Assembly (NCBI GenBank): GCA_017431225.1
Contig: JAFRLM010000019.1
Span: 56,028-120,027, forward strand
Direction: 5' to 3'
Length of the DNA: 64,000 nucleotides
Source of the DNA: Erysipelotrichaceae bacterium
GTDB lineage: Bacteria > Bacillota_I > Bacilli_A > Erysipelotrichales > Erysipelotrichaceae
The translations under genes and the position numbers were made by a program. Below the pieces are notes generated by a model. It was not told the DNA's origin. It ran no database searches and saw only the letters and a list, made by a program, of their open reading frames with translations. Below, piece by piece: positions 46,543 to 54,498 of the stretch; the stretch's first letter is position 1; each line of letters opens with the position of its first letter.

Positions 46543-47277
46543 ATGAATACGAATTTTATCACGCGTCTGACATTGGATGAAAGACCCGCGCAGGAGGATT
46601 ATCTCAGCGAGCTGTCGCTGATCCGCTGGCTGTGCGAGGGAAATACACTGGAATTCCGCAAGCCGGTGACTTTTCTGGTCGGCGAGAACGGCTCCGGCAA
46701 ATCTACCCTGCTCGAAGCGATCGCGGTCGCTTCCGGTTTCAATCCCGAAGGAGGATCCCGCAACTACCAGTTCTCGACGGCCGACAGTCATTCCCGGCTG
46801 CACGAAATGATCACCCTCACCCGTACAGTCCGTCCGCGTGACGGTTTCTTTCTGCGGGCGGAGAGCTTTTATAACGCGGCTGCCTATCTCGACAGTGTTG
46901 ACGACGGAAAATACGCGGCTTACGGCGGACAGTCACTGATGACACAGTCGCACGGCGAATCGTTTCTGGCGCTGATGAAATACCGTTTCTTCGGCAATGG
47001 TCTGTATCTGCTCGACGAGCCGGAAGCGGCTTTGTCTCCGCAGAGACAGCTTTCACTTCTTTGCATTCTGGATGAACTCGTCAAAAAGAACAGTCAGTTC
47101 ATTATCGCGACCCATTCCCCTATCCTGATGGCCTATCCCGACGCCGAGATCCTGGAGTTCAACGAAAACGGGATCGAACCCAAGGAATACAAGGAGACCG
47201 ACCATTACAAACTGACCAGGCGCTTCCTTGAGGATCCCGACCGCATGCTGAAGCTGCTGCTGGAAGAAGAAAACTGA
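46543..47277 (+). CDS. AAA/ABC-type ATPase, recombination-protein-like
   Basis: 244 residues of an SbcC/RecF-like ATPase without a coiled coil: N-terminal LEFRKPVTFLVGENGSGKST with Walker A (about 43-55), signature-like SHGESFLALMKYRF, Walker B NGLYLLDEPEAALSPQRQ, and ATHSPILMAYP (H-loop). Family members (AAA_21-like) include DNA-repair and phage-defence ATPases; no nuclease partner sits next to it, so a defence role is not supported. TGATATAAT (extended -10, 46524-46532) ends 10 bases before the ATG with no Shine-Dalgarno. Confidence 0.78.
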   Translation: MNTNFITRLTLDERPAQEDYLSELSLIRWLCEGNTLEFRKPVTFLVGENGSGKSTLLEAIAVASGFNPEGGSRNYQFSTADSHSRLHEMITLTRTVRPRDGFFLRAESFYNAAAYLDSVDDGKYAAYGGQSLMTQSHGESFLALMKYRFFGNGLYLLDEPEAALSPQRQLSLLCILDELVKKNSQFIIATHSPILMAYPDAEILEFNENGIEPKEYKETDHYKLTRRFLEDPDRMLKLLLEEEN

Positions 47278-47350
47278 ACTCCCTTAAAGAGCATCCTTCC
47301 CTTGTCTTTTGCAAAGGATGTTACAATTATATCGGAAGGGGAGTTTTTTT

Positions 47351-47857
47351 ATGCTTTCGATCGTTCTGGGCAACCTGTTTAATCTGATTGGCTCGGCATT
47401 CAATGCCTACAGTTCCACACGCGGTTCACGCAAAGCGATCCTGCTCGTGCAGGAAGCGGCGATGGCCTGTTATGTGGCAAGCGGCCTGTTTTTACAAGGT
47501 TACAGCGGTGTTGTCCAGAATGTCGTCGGCATGGTCCGGAATGTGATCGCTGTATATCTGCCGAACGACAAGTTCTTTGGCTGGGTCCTCGTGATCCTGG
47601 GCATCGTATTCGGGGTGTATTTCAACAACCTCGGGTTCATTGGTCTCTTCCCGGTCGTCTGCAGCGTCCCGTTCGCGATCTTCGCGATCCGCAAGGACGC
47701 CAACGCCCTGCTTCTGAAGATAGCGCTGACGATCTCAAACTTCGGTTTCCTCGTTTATGCTTTTGTCACTTACAACTTCGTCGGCATGATCACCAACAGT
47801 TTTGCGATCGCCGTAGCGCTCATCTCGATCTATAAGGATCAGCTCGCAAAAAAGTAA
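47351..47857 (+). CDS. YgjV-family membrane protein
   Basis: 168 residues from ATG 47351 (GAAGGGGAG upstream). Six short helices; the Imp-YgjV family signature is the opening LSIVLGNLFNLIGSAFNAYS, with regular repeats of VQEAAMACYVASGLFLQG-like helices. Function unknown in all members. A TTACAAT box lies upstream. Confidence 0.75.
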   Translation: MLSIVLGNLFNLIGSAFNAYSSTRGSRKAILLVQEAAMACYVASGLFLQGYSGVVQNVVGMVRNVIAVYLPNDKFFGWVLVILGIVFGVYFNNLGFIGLFPVVCSVPFAIFAIRKDANALLLKIALTISNFGFLVYAFVTYNFVGMITNSFAIAVALISIYKDQLAKK

Positions 47858-47953
47858 GCGCAGGCAGACTGAAAAAAGCATACCGCGCTGATAATATTAG
47901 AAATCTTAAAAAACATTTATATAATGGAATCATATAACATTAGAGGAGATAAC

Positions 47954-48643
47954 ATGAAAAGAATATTATCGATCGCGCTTATCCTCCTGTGTCTTATGAG
48001 CTTTGCCGGCTGTTCCCAGAAGGAAAGCGGCCAGAGCGAGACACCGGAAACAACAAATGCCCCGGAGGCAACAACGGAGACTGTGCCCGCAAAACCGACA
48101 GAAGAACCTGCAGAGACCGCTTTCTCCAGAGGTTCATGGGATGAGGAAGGCAAGATCTTCGTCAACGAGAGCACCGGCATCCGGATCGAGTTGAGCGGAG
48201 ATTATACAGCAACAGCCGACAACGAGCTCGCCCCTATTTATTTAGGCCGCGATGAAGATGTATCCACATGGACAGAAGCAGAGTTCAAAACAGAGATCAG
48301 CATTCCGGATTGCCAGTTCGTGAATTCAAAAGCATGCAATACCGGCGTCATGTATGAAAATCTGGCGGCAGAAAATGCAGTCGGGATCAGTGAAGACCAG
48401 TATATCGACATCGTCGTGAGCCAGATCAGCGGTTCATACGAAGGCTTTGAGGAAAGCGAAATATACGATCTCGTATTATCCGGGGAAACCTATCGCGCAG
48501 TCGACATGAAGTATTCAACGAATGGCGTCCCGGTCGGTCAGACGATGGCCGTACGTTCCGTCGGCGATTATATGACGATCATCGCATTCTCTTCACTTCA
48601 GGGAGACGGCGAGATCGAGACAATGATCTCATTCTTTAAATAA
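47954..48643 (+). CDS. secreted lipoprotein, unknown
   Basis: 229 residues from ATG 47954 (GAGGAGAT). Signal MKRILSIALILLCLMSFAGC with lipobox FAGC (Cys20), a Glu/Thr/Ala/Pro linker (about 24-58), then a globular domain that includes LSGDYTATADNELAPIYLGR, NLAAENAVGISEDQYIDIVV and a VGDYMTIIAFSS strand near the end. No recognised family; a stress or envelope role is only a guess. Terminator follows. Confidence 0.7.
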   Translation: MKRILSIALILLCLMSFAGCSQKESGQSETPETTNAPEATTETVPAKPTEEPAETAFSRGSWDEEGKIFVNESTGIRIELSGDYTATADNELAPIYLGRDEDVSTWTEAEFKTEISIPDCQFVNSKACNTGVMYENLAAENAVGISEDQYIDIVVSQISGSYEGFEESEIYDLVLSGETYRAVDMKYSTNGVPVGQTMAVRSVGDYMTIIAFSSLQGDGEIETMISFFK

Positions 48644-48663
48644 TCGATCTGCAGAAAACACAA

Positions 48664-48694
48664 ACAAGTCAGGCTGCTCCTGACTTGTTTTTTT
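48664..48694 (+). terminator. terminator after the lipoprotein gene
   Basis: ACAAGTCAGG-CTGCT-CCTGACTTGT followed by TTTTTTG. Confidence 0.9.
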
Positions 48695-48697
48695 GTA

Positions 48698-49009
48698 TCA
48701 TCCGTTTTCTGTGTCGCCGGGAAACCGCTCCCGGATCACAACATGTATTTTATCCCCATCTGCTTTATTCAGCGTGTTTCGGATGCGTTTCAGCACACCG
48801 ATGATATAGCAGATACTGCCATCGGGACTTTTGACGCCCATATTCACGATGCTTCCGTCATAAGGAATCCCGTCAAATTCGGCGTAGACTCTAACTCTTC
48901 CTTTTCCGAATTCCTTCCTGAGATCCCACGGAAAGATCACATAAGCACCGCCGCTGTCCGGATCCTCATGAAGTATCGCGTCATATTCATACTTTCTGGA
49001 TCCATTCAT
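48698..49009 (-). CDS. DUF1905-domain protein
   Basis: 103 residues. Beta-barrel-like DUF1905 pattern: YEYDAILHEDPDSGGAYVIF, RVRVYAEFDGIPYDGSIVNM and YIIGVLKRIRNTLNKADGDK, ending RERFPGDTENG. DUF1905 often accompanies YdeI-type proteins; function unknown. Overlaps the DUF2200 gene by four bases (ATGA), so coupled. Confidence 0.8.
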   Translation of the reverse strand: MNGSRKYEYDAILHEDPDSGGAYVIFPWDLRKEFGKGRVRVYAEFDGIPYDGSIVNMGVKSPDGSICYIIGVLKRIRNTLNKADGDKIHVVIRERFPGDTENG

Positions 49010-49353
49010 CTCAGAATGCGCTCCATCGGTTTTCCCCTGGCGAGTTCATCCACCAGCTTGTCAAGCTGCCGTATTCTCTTCATCAAAGGATCTTCGATCG
49101 TCTCTACCTGGATCCCGCATATCTTCCCGGTGATAAGAGAAGCGCGGGGATTGTAGGCAGGAGCGTCAGAGAAAAAACTCCCATACGTAATGTCCGATCC
49201 CATTGCGGCTTCGATCTGCTCAGCCGGATATCCGGTGAGCCATGCAGTCACCTCGAAAACTTCCGCTTTTGTCCTGCCTTTTCGTTCTGCCTTTTGGATC
49301 AAAGCAGGATATACCTTTTGAAAAGGCATGTCATACACCGATCTTTGCGCCAT
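49006..49353 (-). CDS. DUF2200-domain protein
   Basis: 115 residues matching DUF2200 by its opening VYDMPFQKVYPALIQKAERK, EVFEVTAWLTGYPAEQIEAA and the C-terminal IEDPLMKRIRQLDKLVDELA. DUF2200 proteins are small, single-domain and uncharacterised; they often pair with DUF1905 genes, as here. No DNA-binding or catalytic motif is visible. Confidence 0.8.
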   Translation of the reverse strand: MAQRSVYDMPFQKVYPALIQKAERKGRTKAEVFEVTAWLTGYPAEQIEAAMGSDITYGSFFSDAPAYNPRASLITGKICGIQVETIEDPLMKRIRQLDKLVDELARGKPMERILR

Positions 49354-49378
49354 ATCATCACCTCGCTAAACAAAACTA

Positions 49379-49681
49379 TTAAAGCGCAGACAGTCTGCTT
49401 TTCAGCAGCGGAATGCCTTCATTGACCCACCATCGATTATCAACACCGCCGGAGCTCATCCCTCCGTGAGCAAACTGCTTTATTACGGCAAAATCCATAT
49501 ATTCATCAGTCAAAGCCTTGCCGGAAAGCGAAAAGTATTCCTCCTTGATCCATTCTTCCAATTCCTCAGGAGAGATCACGTCCATATTCTCCGCGATCTT
49601 TTTTAAATGATCCCAGAAATACGGATCGCCTCTGAATCCCCATCTTTCCGGTTTTTCTTCAAATATTTTTGACCGTTTCAT
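49379..49681 (-). CDS. small uncharacterised protein
   Basis: 100 residues, soluble, with a Trp/Gly-rich start (KPERWGFRGDPYFWDHLKKI) and the signature FAHGGMSSGGVDNRWWVNEG ahead of the C-terminus PLLKSRLSAL. I have seen this GGMSSGG...WW pattern in unnamed small proteins of Bacillota, but know no function. It sits among the accessory cluster on the minus strand. Confidence 0.6.
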   Translation of the reverse strand: MKRSKIFEEKPERWGFRGDPYFWDHLKKIAENMDVISPEELEEWIKEEYFSLSGKALTDEYMDFAVIKQFAHGGMSSGGVDNRWWVNEGIPLLKSRLSAL

Positions 49682-49739
49682 ATTCTTTCTCCACGTTCAT
49701 TCCTTAACCTGACGCATCCGCAGGACATGACATATATTG

Positions 49740-49943
49740 TCACTGTTTCCTGCTTTGAACGCTCCTTTTGTACAGCCGATAACCTGCAGTCCCGATCGCC
49801 GTGTTGAGAACGATCAGCAGGATAATCAGAAGTCCGATATCCTCGTCGATCTGTACGGTCGCATCAACGACCCTGATAAGGAACCTTGATGTGATCACCA
49901 TTATGAGAATCGTTGTGACAGAATAGATCGCCTTTTTATTCAT
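49740..49943 (-). CDS. small two-helix membrane protein
   Basis: 67 residues with two hydrophobic segments (IYSVTTILIMVITSRFLI and GLLIILLIVLNTAIGTAGY), a short acidic loop between, and a basic C-terminus YKRSVQSRKQ. No recognised family. Supported by open frame and membrane pattern only. Confidence 0.5.
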   Translation of the reverse strand: MNKKAIYSVTTILIMVITSRFLIRVVDATVQIDEDIGLLIILLIVLNTAIGTAGYRLYKRSVQSRKQ

Positions 49944-50010
49944 GTTTCTTTAACCTGCAAAAGTCCGTGAAATTCAAATGGCTAAAGGATGAGCCGGAAA
50001 CAACGGAAAG

Positions 50011-50694
50011 CTATCGTTCCAGAACCTCATATCGTAATCGAATATATGAGTCTTGTAACGGTGTACATTCCAACAGTTTGAGGCCGCCTAATTCAGTTAC
50101 TTCTGTGGTCTGAGTAAAAGACCTTCCGTCAATAAGCGTAGGTGTATCTTTACCGCCAATCAGTATAGGCGCTACAACAATGTCCACATAGTCCAGCAGT
50201 TTTCCCCGCAGGAAAAGGCTGTTTACCGTACCGCCGGATTGGACTGTCAGGCGCTCACATCCGCATTCTTTCTTCAATCGTTCCAAGGCGGTGCTGAGAG
50301 AAGAACACTCCTGGTAGATGATATGTAAGTTGTCGGCATTCACATGGAAGGCCGGATGTTCAGGATTCGATGTAATCACAACGGCTTGTTTTGACTTCGC
50401 GCAGAAATAGCGGACACCATGGTCGGTCAAATGATGATTATCCAACAGAACAAAGGATACGGGCGTTTTGATTGGCATTTCTTTTTCGTTGACTCCCATC
50501 TTAGCCTGAACCCGTCCCGTATTAAATGACCACAGATCAGTTGTCTGCTCGATCTCATAGTATTGATGCAAACCTTCTCTGACACCGGGAATCTTCGGAA
50601 AATCCCGATCCACATCCAGTTCGTCGGTGGCGCCGGTACTGATCTTGCCATCTACCGACATCAGCATAAACAAAGTTGTGATTGGTCTGTTCAT
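50011..50694 (-). CDS. RibD C-terminal domain reductase-like protein
   Basis: 227 residues of the RibD_C/dihydrofolate-reductase-like fold: TTLFMLMSVDGKISTGATDE opening, nucleotide-binding SGGTVNSLFLRGKLLDYVDI, and a C-terminal AYLIRLRYEVLE-like strand seen as DSYIRLRYEVLER. Lacks the RibD deaminase domain, so it is a stand-alone NADPH reductase of unknown substrate, as common in accessory regions. The TATATT-rich upstream region is plausible but no firm promoter. Somewhat AT-richer than the core genes. Confidence 0.8.
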   Translation of the reverse strand: MNRPITTLFMLMSVDGKISTGATDELDVDRDFPKIPGVREGLHQYYEIEQTTDLWSFNTGRVQAKMGVNEKEMPIKTPVSFVLLDNHHLTDHGVRYFCAKSKQAVVITSNPEHPAFHVNADNLHIIYQECSSLSTALERLKKECGCERLTVQSGGTVNSLFLRGKLLDYVDIVVAPILIGGKDTPTLIDGRSFTQTTEVTELGGLKLLECTPLQDSYIRLRYEVLER

Positions 50695-50717
50695 ATCTTA
50701 CCCCTGCAAATCTGAAG

Positions 50718-51185
50718 TTACAGATTTCTTTTCACCATCACGACTTCTTCGTTCTGATACTCGATATCGAATCCATTCTTCAAAAACAGTTTATAAGATG
50801 AATTATCGGCTGCAATATCATCATGAAGCACCGAAATTCCATTATTTTTTGCAGCTGTGCATAACTGCTGCAGCGCATCCGTTCCGTATCCGCGATTACG
50901 ATATTGTGCGAGAATAATAACATCACAGAGATAAATATCCCGAAGTCCATCATAGTGATATGCAATTTCTCCGACATATTCATTCTCCGGATTCATCAGA
51001 TAACGATAATAGCGATCAGTTCCCGGATTCCTCACCCAGGACTCATACCAGGATTCTCGCTTGTCTTCCGGAAATGGAATCGTGCCGCCCCACCTGGCGT
51101 TATAAGACATGGTCTCTTCATCCGTCATCAGTTTTTCTCTGAACCACAGCTCATCAAAAGCCGGTTTGACCAAAGTAAGCATCAT
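50718..51185 (-). CDS. GNAT-family N-acetyltransferase
   Basis: 155 residues from ATG 51185 (AAGGAG five bases upstream; a second ATG three bases on is also possible). GNAT acetyl-CoA motif QYRNRGYGTDALQQLCTAAK (Q/R-x-x-G-x-G/A), preceded by strand YLCDVIILA and followed by DIAADNSSYKLFLKNGFDIE. Acyl acceptor unknown. Nine bases after the NUDIX stop on the minus strand. Confidence 0.82.
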   Translation of the reverse strand: MMLTLVKPAFDELWFREKLMTDEETMSYNARWGGTIPFPEDKRESWYESWVRNPGTDRYYRYLMNPENEYVGEIAYHYDGLRDIYLCDVIILAQYRNRGYGTDALQQLCTAAKNNGISVLHDDIAADNSSYKLFLKNGFDIEYQNEEVVMVKRNL

Positions 51186-51208
51186 GTATTCTCCTTGCAA
51201 ATTGCGAT

Positions 51209-51670
51209 TTATCTAATTACCGCAGTCCATTCGCTTCTCGAAATCAAATACTGAAATTCTGTCAGCTCCGGCGTGTTCATTACTCTCAGAAGATCATCAA
51301 AATCATCCACGGTTTTTATTGTAGAAAGGTCGCTGTACTTGATCCATTCCATTCGGCCTTCTTCGGATGATGCAAGATCCCCTGACCATTGTGTGGTCTT
51401 AAACAGCAGGACAACATATCTTCCGTTCTCTATGGGAAATTGTTTTACTCCAACCAATCTCGGATCAATGATCGTCAATCCGGTTTCTTCCTTCATCTCC
51501 CGAATCACCGCATCAACAAAAGATTCACCAGGTTCTACATGACCGCCCGGCAATGCATATCCACGCCAGTCTTTCTTTACTCTGTTTTGAAGCAGTATCT
51601 TATCGTCGTCTTCGATCAAGCATAACACTGCCAGTTCAACGTTCTCTGCCCTGCTCATAGGTTTATCCAT
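51209..51670 (-). CDS. NUDIX hydrolase, 8-oxo-dGTP diphosphatase-like
   Basis: 153 residues. Complete NUDIX box GGHVEPGESFVDAVIREMKE (about 42-61) plus ETG, preceded by KDWRGYALP as in MutT-like dGTPases. Hydrolyses nucleoside diphosphate derivatives; exact substrate unknown. The -10 TATAAT (51679-51684) is eight bases from the ATG with no Shine-Dalgarno; an internal ATG (residue 5) is an alternative. The promoter is nested in the terminator tail of tRNA-Ala. Confidence 0.85.
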   Translation of the reverse strand: MDKPMSRAENVELAVLCLIEDDDKILLQNRVKKDWRGYALPGGHVEPGESFVDAVIREMKEETGLTIIDPRLVGVKQFPIENGRYVVLLFKTTQWSGDLASSEEGRMEWIKYSDLSTIKTVDDFDDLLRVMNTPELTEFQYLISRSEWTAVIR

Positions 51671-51684
51671 CTGATTCCATTATA

Positions 51685-51714
51685 CAAAAAACAGGACTGC
51701 TACAGTCCTGTTCT
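51685..51714 (-). terminator. terminator of tRNA-Ala
   Basis: AACAGGACTG-TAG-CAGTCCTGTT followed by TTTTTG on the minus strand; its tail merges with the TATAAT box of the NUDIX gene. Confidence 0.9.
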
Positions 51715-51722
51715 CTTTTACC

Positions 51723-51798
51723 TGGTGGAGCTTACGGGGGTCGAACCCGTGACCTCATGATTGCGAACCATGCGCTCTGCCAACTGAGCTAAAACCCC
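51723..51798 (-). tRNA. tRNA-Ala (anticodon CGC), CCA encoded
   Basis: Complete cloverleaf: acceptor GGGGTTT/AAGCTCC with the alanine identity pair G3-U70, D-arm GCTCAGTTGGCAGAGC, anticodon arm CATGG-TTCGCAA-TCATG, T-arm ACGGG-TTCGACC-CCCGT, discriminator A and encoded CCA. Lies 34 bases downstream of rplA on the same strand and may be co-transcribed with it. Confidence 0.96.
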
Positions 51799-51832
51799 AG
51801 ATCCAACAGACATGGGCTGTTGGATTTTTCTG

Positions 51833-52513
51833 TTAGTTAAGTGCGAGAGATACACCCGGGGACATCGTGGATGCCAGGGTGATGCTCTGTACGTAAGCAC
51901 CCTTGACAGTTGTCGGACGAGCTTTCATAACAGCGTTGTACATTGCGTTGTAGTTCTCGACCAGAGCAGCTTCTGTGAAGGATTTCTTACCGATCAGAAC
52001 GTTCAGGTTACCATCCTTATCGACACGGTAGGTAACTTTACCTTTCTTGATCTCAGTGATCGCTGCAGCAACGTTCGGTGTGACAGTACCTGTCTTCGGG
52101 TTCGGCATTAAGCCCTTCGGACCTAAGATCTTACCTAACTTACCGAGTTCACCCATCATATCCGGTGTAGCAACGATAACGTCGAAGTCGAACCAACCGC
52201 CCTTGATCTGTTCAAGGATATCTTTGCCGCCGACATAGTCAGCACCGGCATTTCTTGCTTCTTCTTCCTTAGCGCCCTGAGTAACGACCAGAACTTTCTG
52301 GGAACGGCCTGTGCCGTTCGGCAGAACGATCGCACCACGGATCAGCTGATCAGCGTGACGCGGGTCAACGTTCAGCTTGAAGCAAGCTTCGACAGTCTCG
52401 TCGAACTTTGCGGTGTTCATCTTCTTTAATAATGCGACTGCTTCTTCAACAGTGTATTCCTTGCCCTTTTCGATCATTTCGAGGGCTGCTTTATAATTCT
52501 TTCCGTGTTTCAT
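51833..52513 (-). CDS. rplA: ribosomal protein L1
   Basis: 226 residues of the L1 stalk protein: [60 protein letters not shown]. Last ribosomal gene on the rplK transcript; five bases separate it from rplK. In Bacillus the next gene would be rplJ, which here is about 17.5 kb away. Confidence 0.98.
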   Translation of the reverse strand: MKHGKNYKAALEMIEKGKEYTVEEAVALLKKMNTAKFDETVEACFKLNVDPRHADQLIRGAIVLPNGTGRSQKVLVVTQGAKEEEARNAGADYVGGKDILEQIKGGWFDFDVIVATPDMMGELGKLGKILGPKGLMPNPKTGTVTPNVAAAITEIKKGKVTYRVDKDGNLNVLIGKKSFTEAALVENYNAMYNAVMKARPTTVKGAYVQSITLASTMSPGVSLALN

Positions 52514-52518
52514 TATAA

Positions 52519-52935
52519 TTACCCCTCTACTACGATACCCATATTGCGTGCGGTACCTTCAATGATCTTCATTGCTGCTTCAACACTGTCAGCATTCAGG
52601 TCGGGCATCTTGTATTCAGCGATCTCCTTCAGCTGAGCAGATGTGATCTTGCCAACCTTGGTAGTGCGCGGATTGCCGGATGCTTTCTGGATGCCTGCTG
52701 CCTTCTTAAGTAATACAGCAGCCGGTGTTGTCTTTAAGACGAAATCAAAGGACTTGTCTTCGTAAGCGGTGATAACTACCGGAACGATGTCGCCAGCACG
52801 ATCTCTTGTCTGATCGTTGAACTGCTGGCAGAACTGCGGCATGTTGATGCCTGCAGACGCGAGAGCCGGACCCGGACGAGCGCCGCCGGCCTGGAACTGT
52901 AACTTACAGATCTTTGCAACTTTCTTCTTAGCCAT
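52519..52935 (-). CDS. rplK: ribosomal protein L11
   Basis: 138 residues from ATG 52935 (AAGGAGG upstream; an upstream in-frame extension crosses the promoter and was rejected). [30 protein letters not shown] and, in two parts, [18 protein letters not shown] and [20 protein letters not shown]. The family length and the GPALG-like loop are standard. Own strong promoter. Confidence 0.97.
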   Translation of the reverse strand: MAKKKVAKICKLQFQAGGARPGPALASAGINMPQFCQQFNDQTRDRAGDIVPVVITAYEDKSFDFVLKTTPAAVLLKKAAGIQKASGNPRTTKVGKITSAQLKEIAEYKMPDLNADSVEAAMKIIEGTARNMGIVVEG

Positions 52936-52993
52936 GTTTTCCTCCTTGGCAGTGGTTAAACGGAGCAGTTGCCCTCCTTCCACGTGCTGTACA

Positions 52994-53032
52994 ATTATAC
53001 AACAACAGAGATCCTTTGACAAGGATCTCTGT
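52994..53032 (-). promoter_or_regulatory. rplK promoter inside a 28-base perfect palindrome
   Basis: TTGTCA (53017-53022), 17-base spacer, TATAAT (52994-52999). The -35 sits in the loop of a perfect inverted repeat ACAGAGATCCTT-TGAC-AAGGATCTCTGT (53005-53032). Read from nusG the hairpin is a terminator without a good U-run; read as DNA it could bind a dimeric regulator. Both are possible. Confidence 0.8.
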
Positions 53033-53081
53033 ATGTGTTTTTTAAGCTGTTTTTGCGGGTTTTCCGCACTTTTGCAGGTGC

Positions 53082-53627
53082 TTAGAGCGTCTGCGCCAGA
53101 TCGATGTAATTGATGTCGGTCGGTGTCTCACGGCCAAACAGGATGATCAGGACAGTAGCGACCTGTGTCTGATCGTTCATTGCGTCGACAGTGCCTTCCA
53201 TACCGGCAAACGGACCGGAAAGGATCTTGACATGATCGCCGACCTTAAAGTCGACTTCGATCTTCTTGTCGGACTGGCCGATACGGCGCAGGATGGAATC
53301 GATCTCGTTCTGGGCGACCGGGAAAGGCTTGGCGCCGCCGCCGGAAGAACCGATGAATCCGGTAACGCCCGGTGTGTTACGGACAACGTACCAGGCTTCG
53401 TCTGTCATGATCATTTCAACGAAAAGATAACCCGGGAAGATGTTGCGGACAACTTCCTTGCTCTTCTCGTTCTTGACTTCGATCTGTGTTTCCTCGGCGA
53501 CCACGATGCGGAACAGATTGTCCTTCAGGTTCATGGTCTCGAGTCGTTTTTCAAGGTTGTCTTTTACGCGGTTCTCGTGGCCGGCGTAGGTATTGACAAC
53601 ATACCACTCCTTCTTCTGCTCACTCAT
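53082..53627 (-). CDS. nusG: transcription factor NusG
   Basis: 181 residues from ATG 53627, inside an upstream in-frame extension rejected because it covers secE. NGN domain [20 protein letters not shown] with GYLFVEM and [13 protein letters not shown] domain [20 protein letters not shown]. Links RNA polymerase to ribosomes and Rho. ATG overlaps the secE stop (TGATG). Confidence 0.96.
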   Translation of the reverse strand: MSEQKKEWYVVNTYAGHENRVKDNLEKRLETMNLKDNLFRIVVAEETQIEVKNEKSKEVVRNIFPGYLFVEMIMTDEAWYVVRNTPGVTGFIGSSGGGAKPFPVAQNEIDSILRRIGQSDKKIEVDFKVGDHVKILSGPFAGMEGTVDAMNDQTQVATVLIILFGRETPTDINYIDLAQTL

Positions 53628-53809
53628 CAGGCGATCGCTCCGACCATTCTCAGGATCATCGAGATAACGAGCTGACAAAGCAGGAAGAATACAGCAAAGC
53701 AGGCTGTGAAGATAACGACCTGGACGGAATTCGTCAGAAGGTCATCGCCCTTCGGCCAGCGGATCTTTTTGATCTCCTTGGTGATCCCACTTAAACTAAA
53801 CCATTTCAT
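53627..53809 (-). CDS. secE: protein translocase subunit SecE
   Basis: 60 residues from ATG 53809, chosen over an upstream TTG because AGGAG lies nine bases before the ATG. MKWFSLSGITKEIKKIRWPK amphipathic helix, then the single membrane segment VIFTACFAVFFLLCQLVISMI. Essential stabiliser of SecY. Between rpmG and nusG, as usual. Confidence 0.95.
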   Translation of the reverse strand: MKWFSLSGITKEIKKIRWPKGDDLLTNSVQVVIFTACFAVFFLLCQLVISMILRMVGAIA

Positions 53810-53826
53810 ATACAACTTCTCCTATA

Positions 53827-53982
53827 TTATTTCGTTTCCTTGTGTAATGTCATTTTGTTGCAGTGCTTGCAGTACTTGCGCAGTTCCAGACGCTCGGTAC
53901 TGACCTTCTTGTTTTTGTAAGTGGAATAGTTTCTGGATAAACACTCGCTGCAGGTTAGGATGACTCTGTTTTTCTCCGGCAT
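53827..53982 (-). CDS. rpmG: ribosomal protein L33
   Basis: 51 residues, too short for many gene callers: [20 protein letters not shown], then [15 protein letters not shown], ending HKETK. Two Cys pairs (CSEC, CKHC) make this the zinc-binding C+ form of L33. Upstream GGAGG and a short gap to secE. Sits before secE as in Bacillus. Confidence 0.93.
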   Translation of the reverse strand: MPEKNRVILTCSECLSRNYSTYKNKKVSTERLELRKYCKHCNKMTLHKETK

Positions 53983-53994
53983 GCTACTCCTCCT

Positions 53995-54065
53995 TTTAAA
54001 AAAGTTATTAGCTCTTTGTCTAATAACTGCACTTATATATTAGGGAAAATTCAAGCTCTAGTCAA
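53995..54065 (-). promoter_or_regulatory. rpmG-secE-nusG promoter with a hairpin at the transcript start
   Basis: TTGACT (54060-54065, spelling the trmD-like Leu-Asp-stop codons), 17-base spacer, TAATAT (54037-54042), TSS about 54030. The new RNA starts with AGTTATTAG-N8-CTAATAACT (54003-54028) and then six T (53995-54002), an intrinsic terminator. It ends the trmD-like transcript, but it would also hit RNA starting here, so it may act as an attenuator. Confidence 0.7.
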
Positions 54066-54486
54066 GGAGAATTTTGCCCATGGAAGAGAGGATCGTCAGA
54101 GCGGCCAATTCGCCTTTGGAAACGATATAATCGCCCATTGAAACGCGCAGGTCCACGTCCTTCATGATTCGTTCATCGACCCCTTCAAAATGCCCGCAGA
54201 GCAGGAGCAGATCCTCCTTCTGCAGAAGGGCGTCACGCATCTTGTCACTGTAGCGTCTGCCCCGGGGATCGGTCAGAACGACGAAGCTGTTTTCCTTGCG
54301 AAGCGCTTCAAGAGCGTTCATCAGCGGCTCGATCCGCAGGACCATGCCTGCCCCGCCGCCGTAAGGACTTTCGTCCACATGACGGAAAGAGCCTCCGGCA
54401 AAAGTCCGCAGATCGATGATCTCGGTGTCTTTGAGCCGGAAGCCCGTAAAGAATTCAGGACAGACAGTCAGGATGCGGATCGCCAA
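54058..54486 (-). CDS. truncated TrmD-like SPOUT methyltransferase
   Basis: 142 residues from TTG 54486 (GGAG seven bases upstream). The SPOUT core is clear: HVDESPYGGGAGMVLRIEPL, LTDPRGRRYS, CGHFEGVDERI (trefoil knot, canonical GRYEGVDER) and SMGDYIVSKGELAALTIL. TrmD is about 240 residues; the entire C-terminal domain with the catalytic Asp is missing and a Lys stands near the usual catalytic Arg. It occupies the rae1/sigH position of the Bacillus locus. Probably not an active m1G37 enzyme; it may have another role or be decaying. Confidence 0.75.
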   Translation of the reverse strand: MAIRILTVCPEFFTGFRLKDTEIIDLRTFAGGSFRHVDESPYGGGAGMVLRIEPLMNALEALRKENSFVVLTDPRGRRYSDKMRDALLQKEDLLLLCGHFEGVDERIMKDVDLRVSMGDYIVSKGELAALTILSSMGKILLD

Positions 54487-54498
54487 AGCCTTTCTCCG

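Noticed and set aside
46543..47277. Anti-phage defence ATPase
   Set aside because: No nuclease, toxin or other defence partner adjacent; the fold alone is not enough.
52936..53022. 29-codon N-terminal extension of L11
   Set aside because: Crosses the rplK promoter; the family starts at MAKKKVAK.
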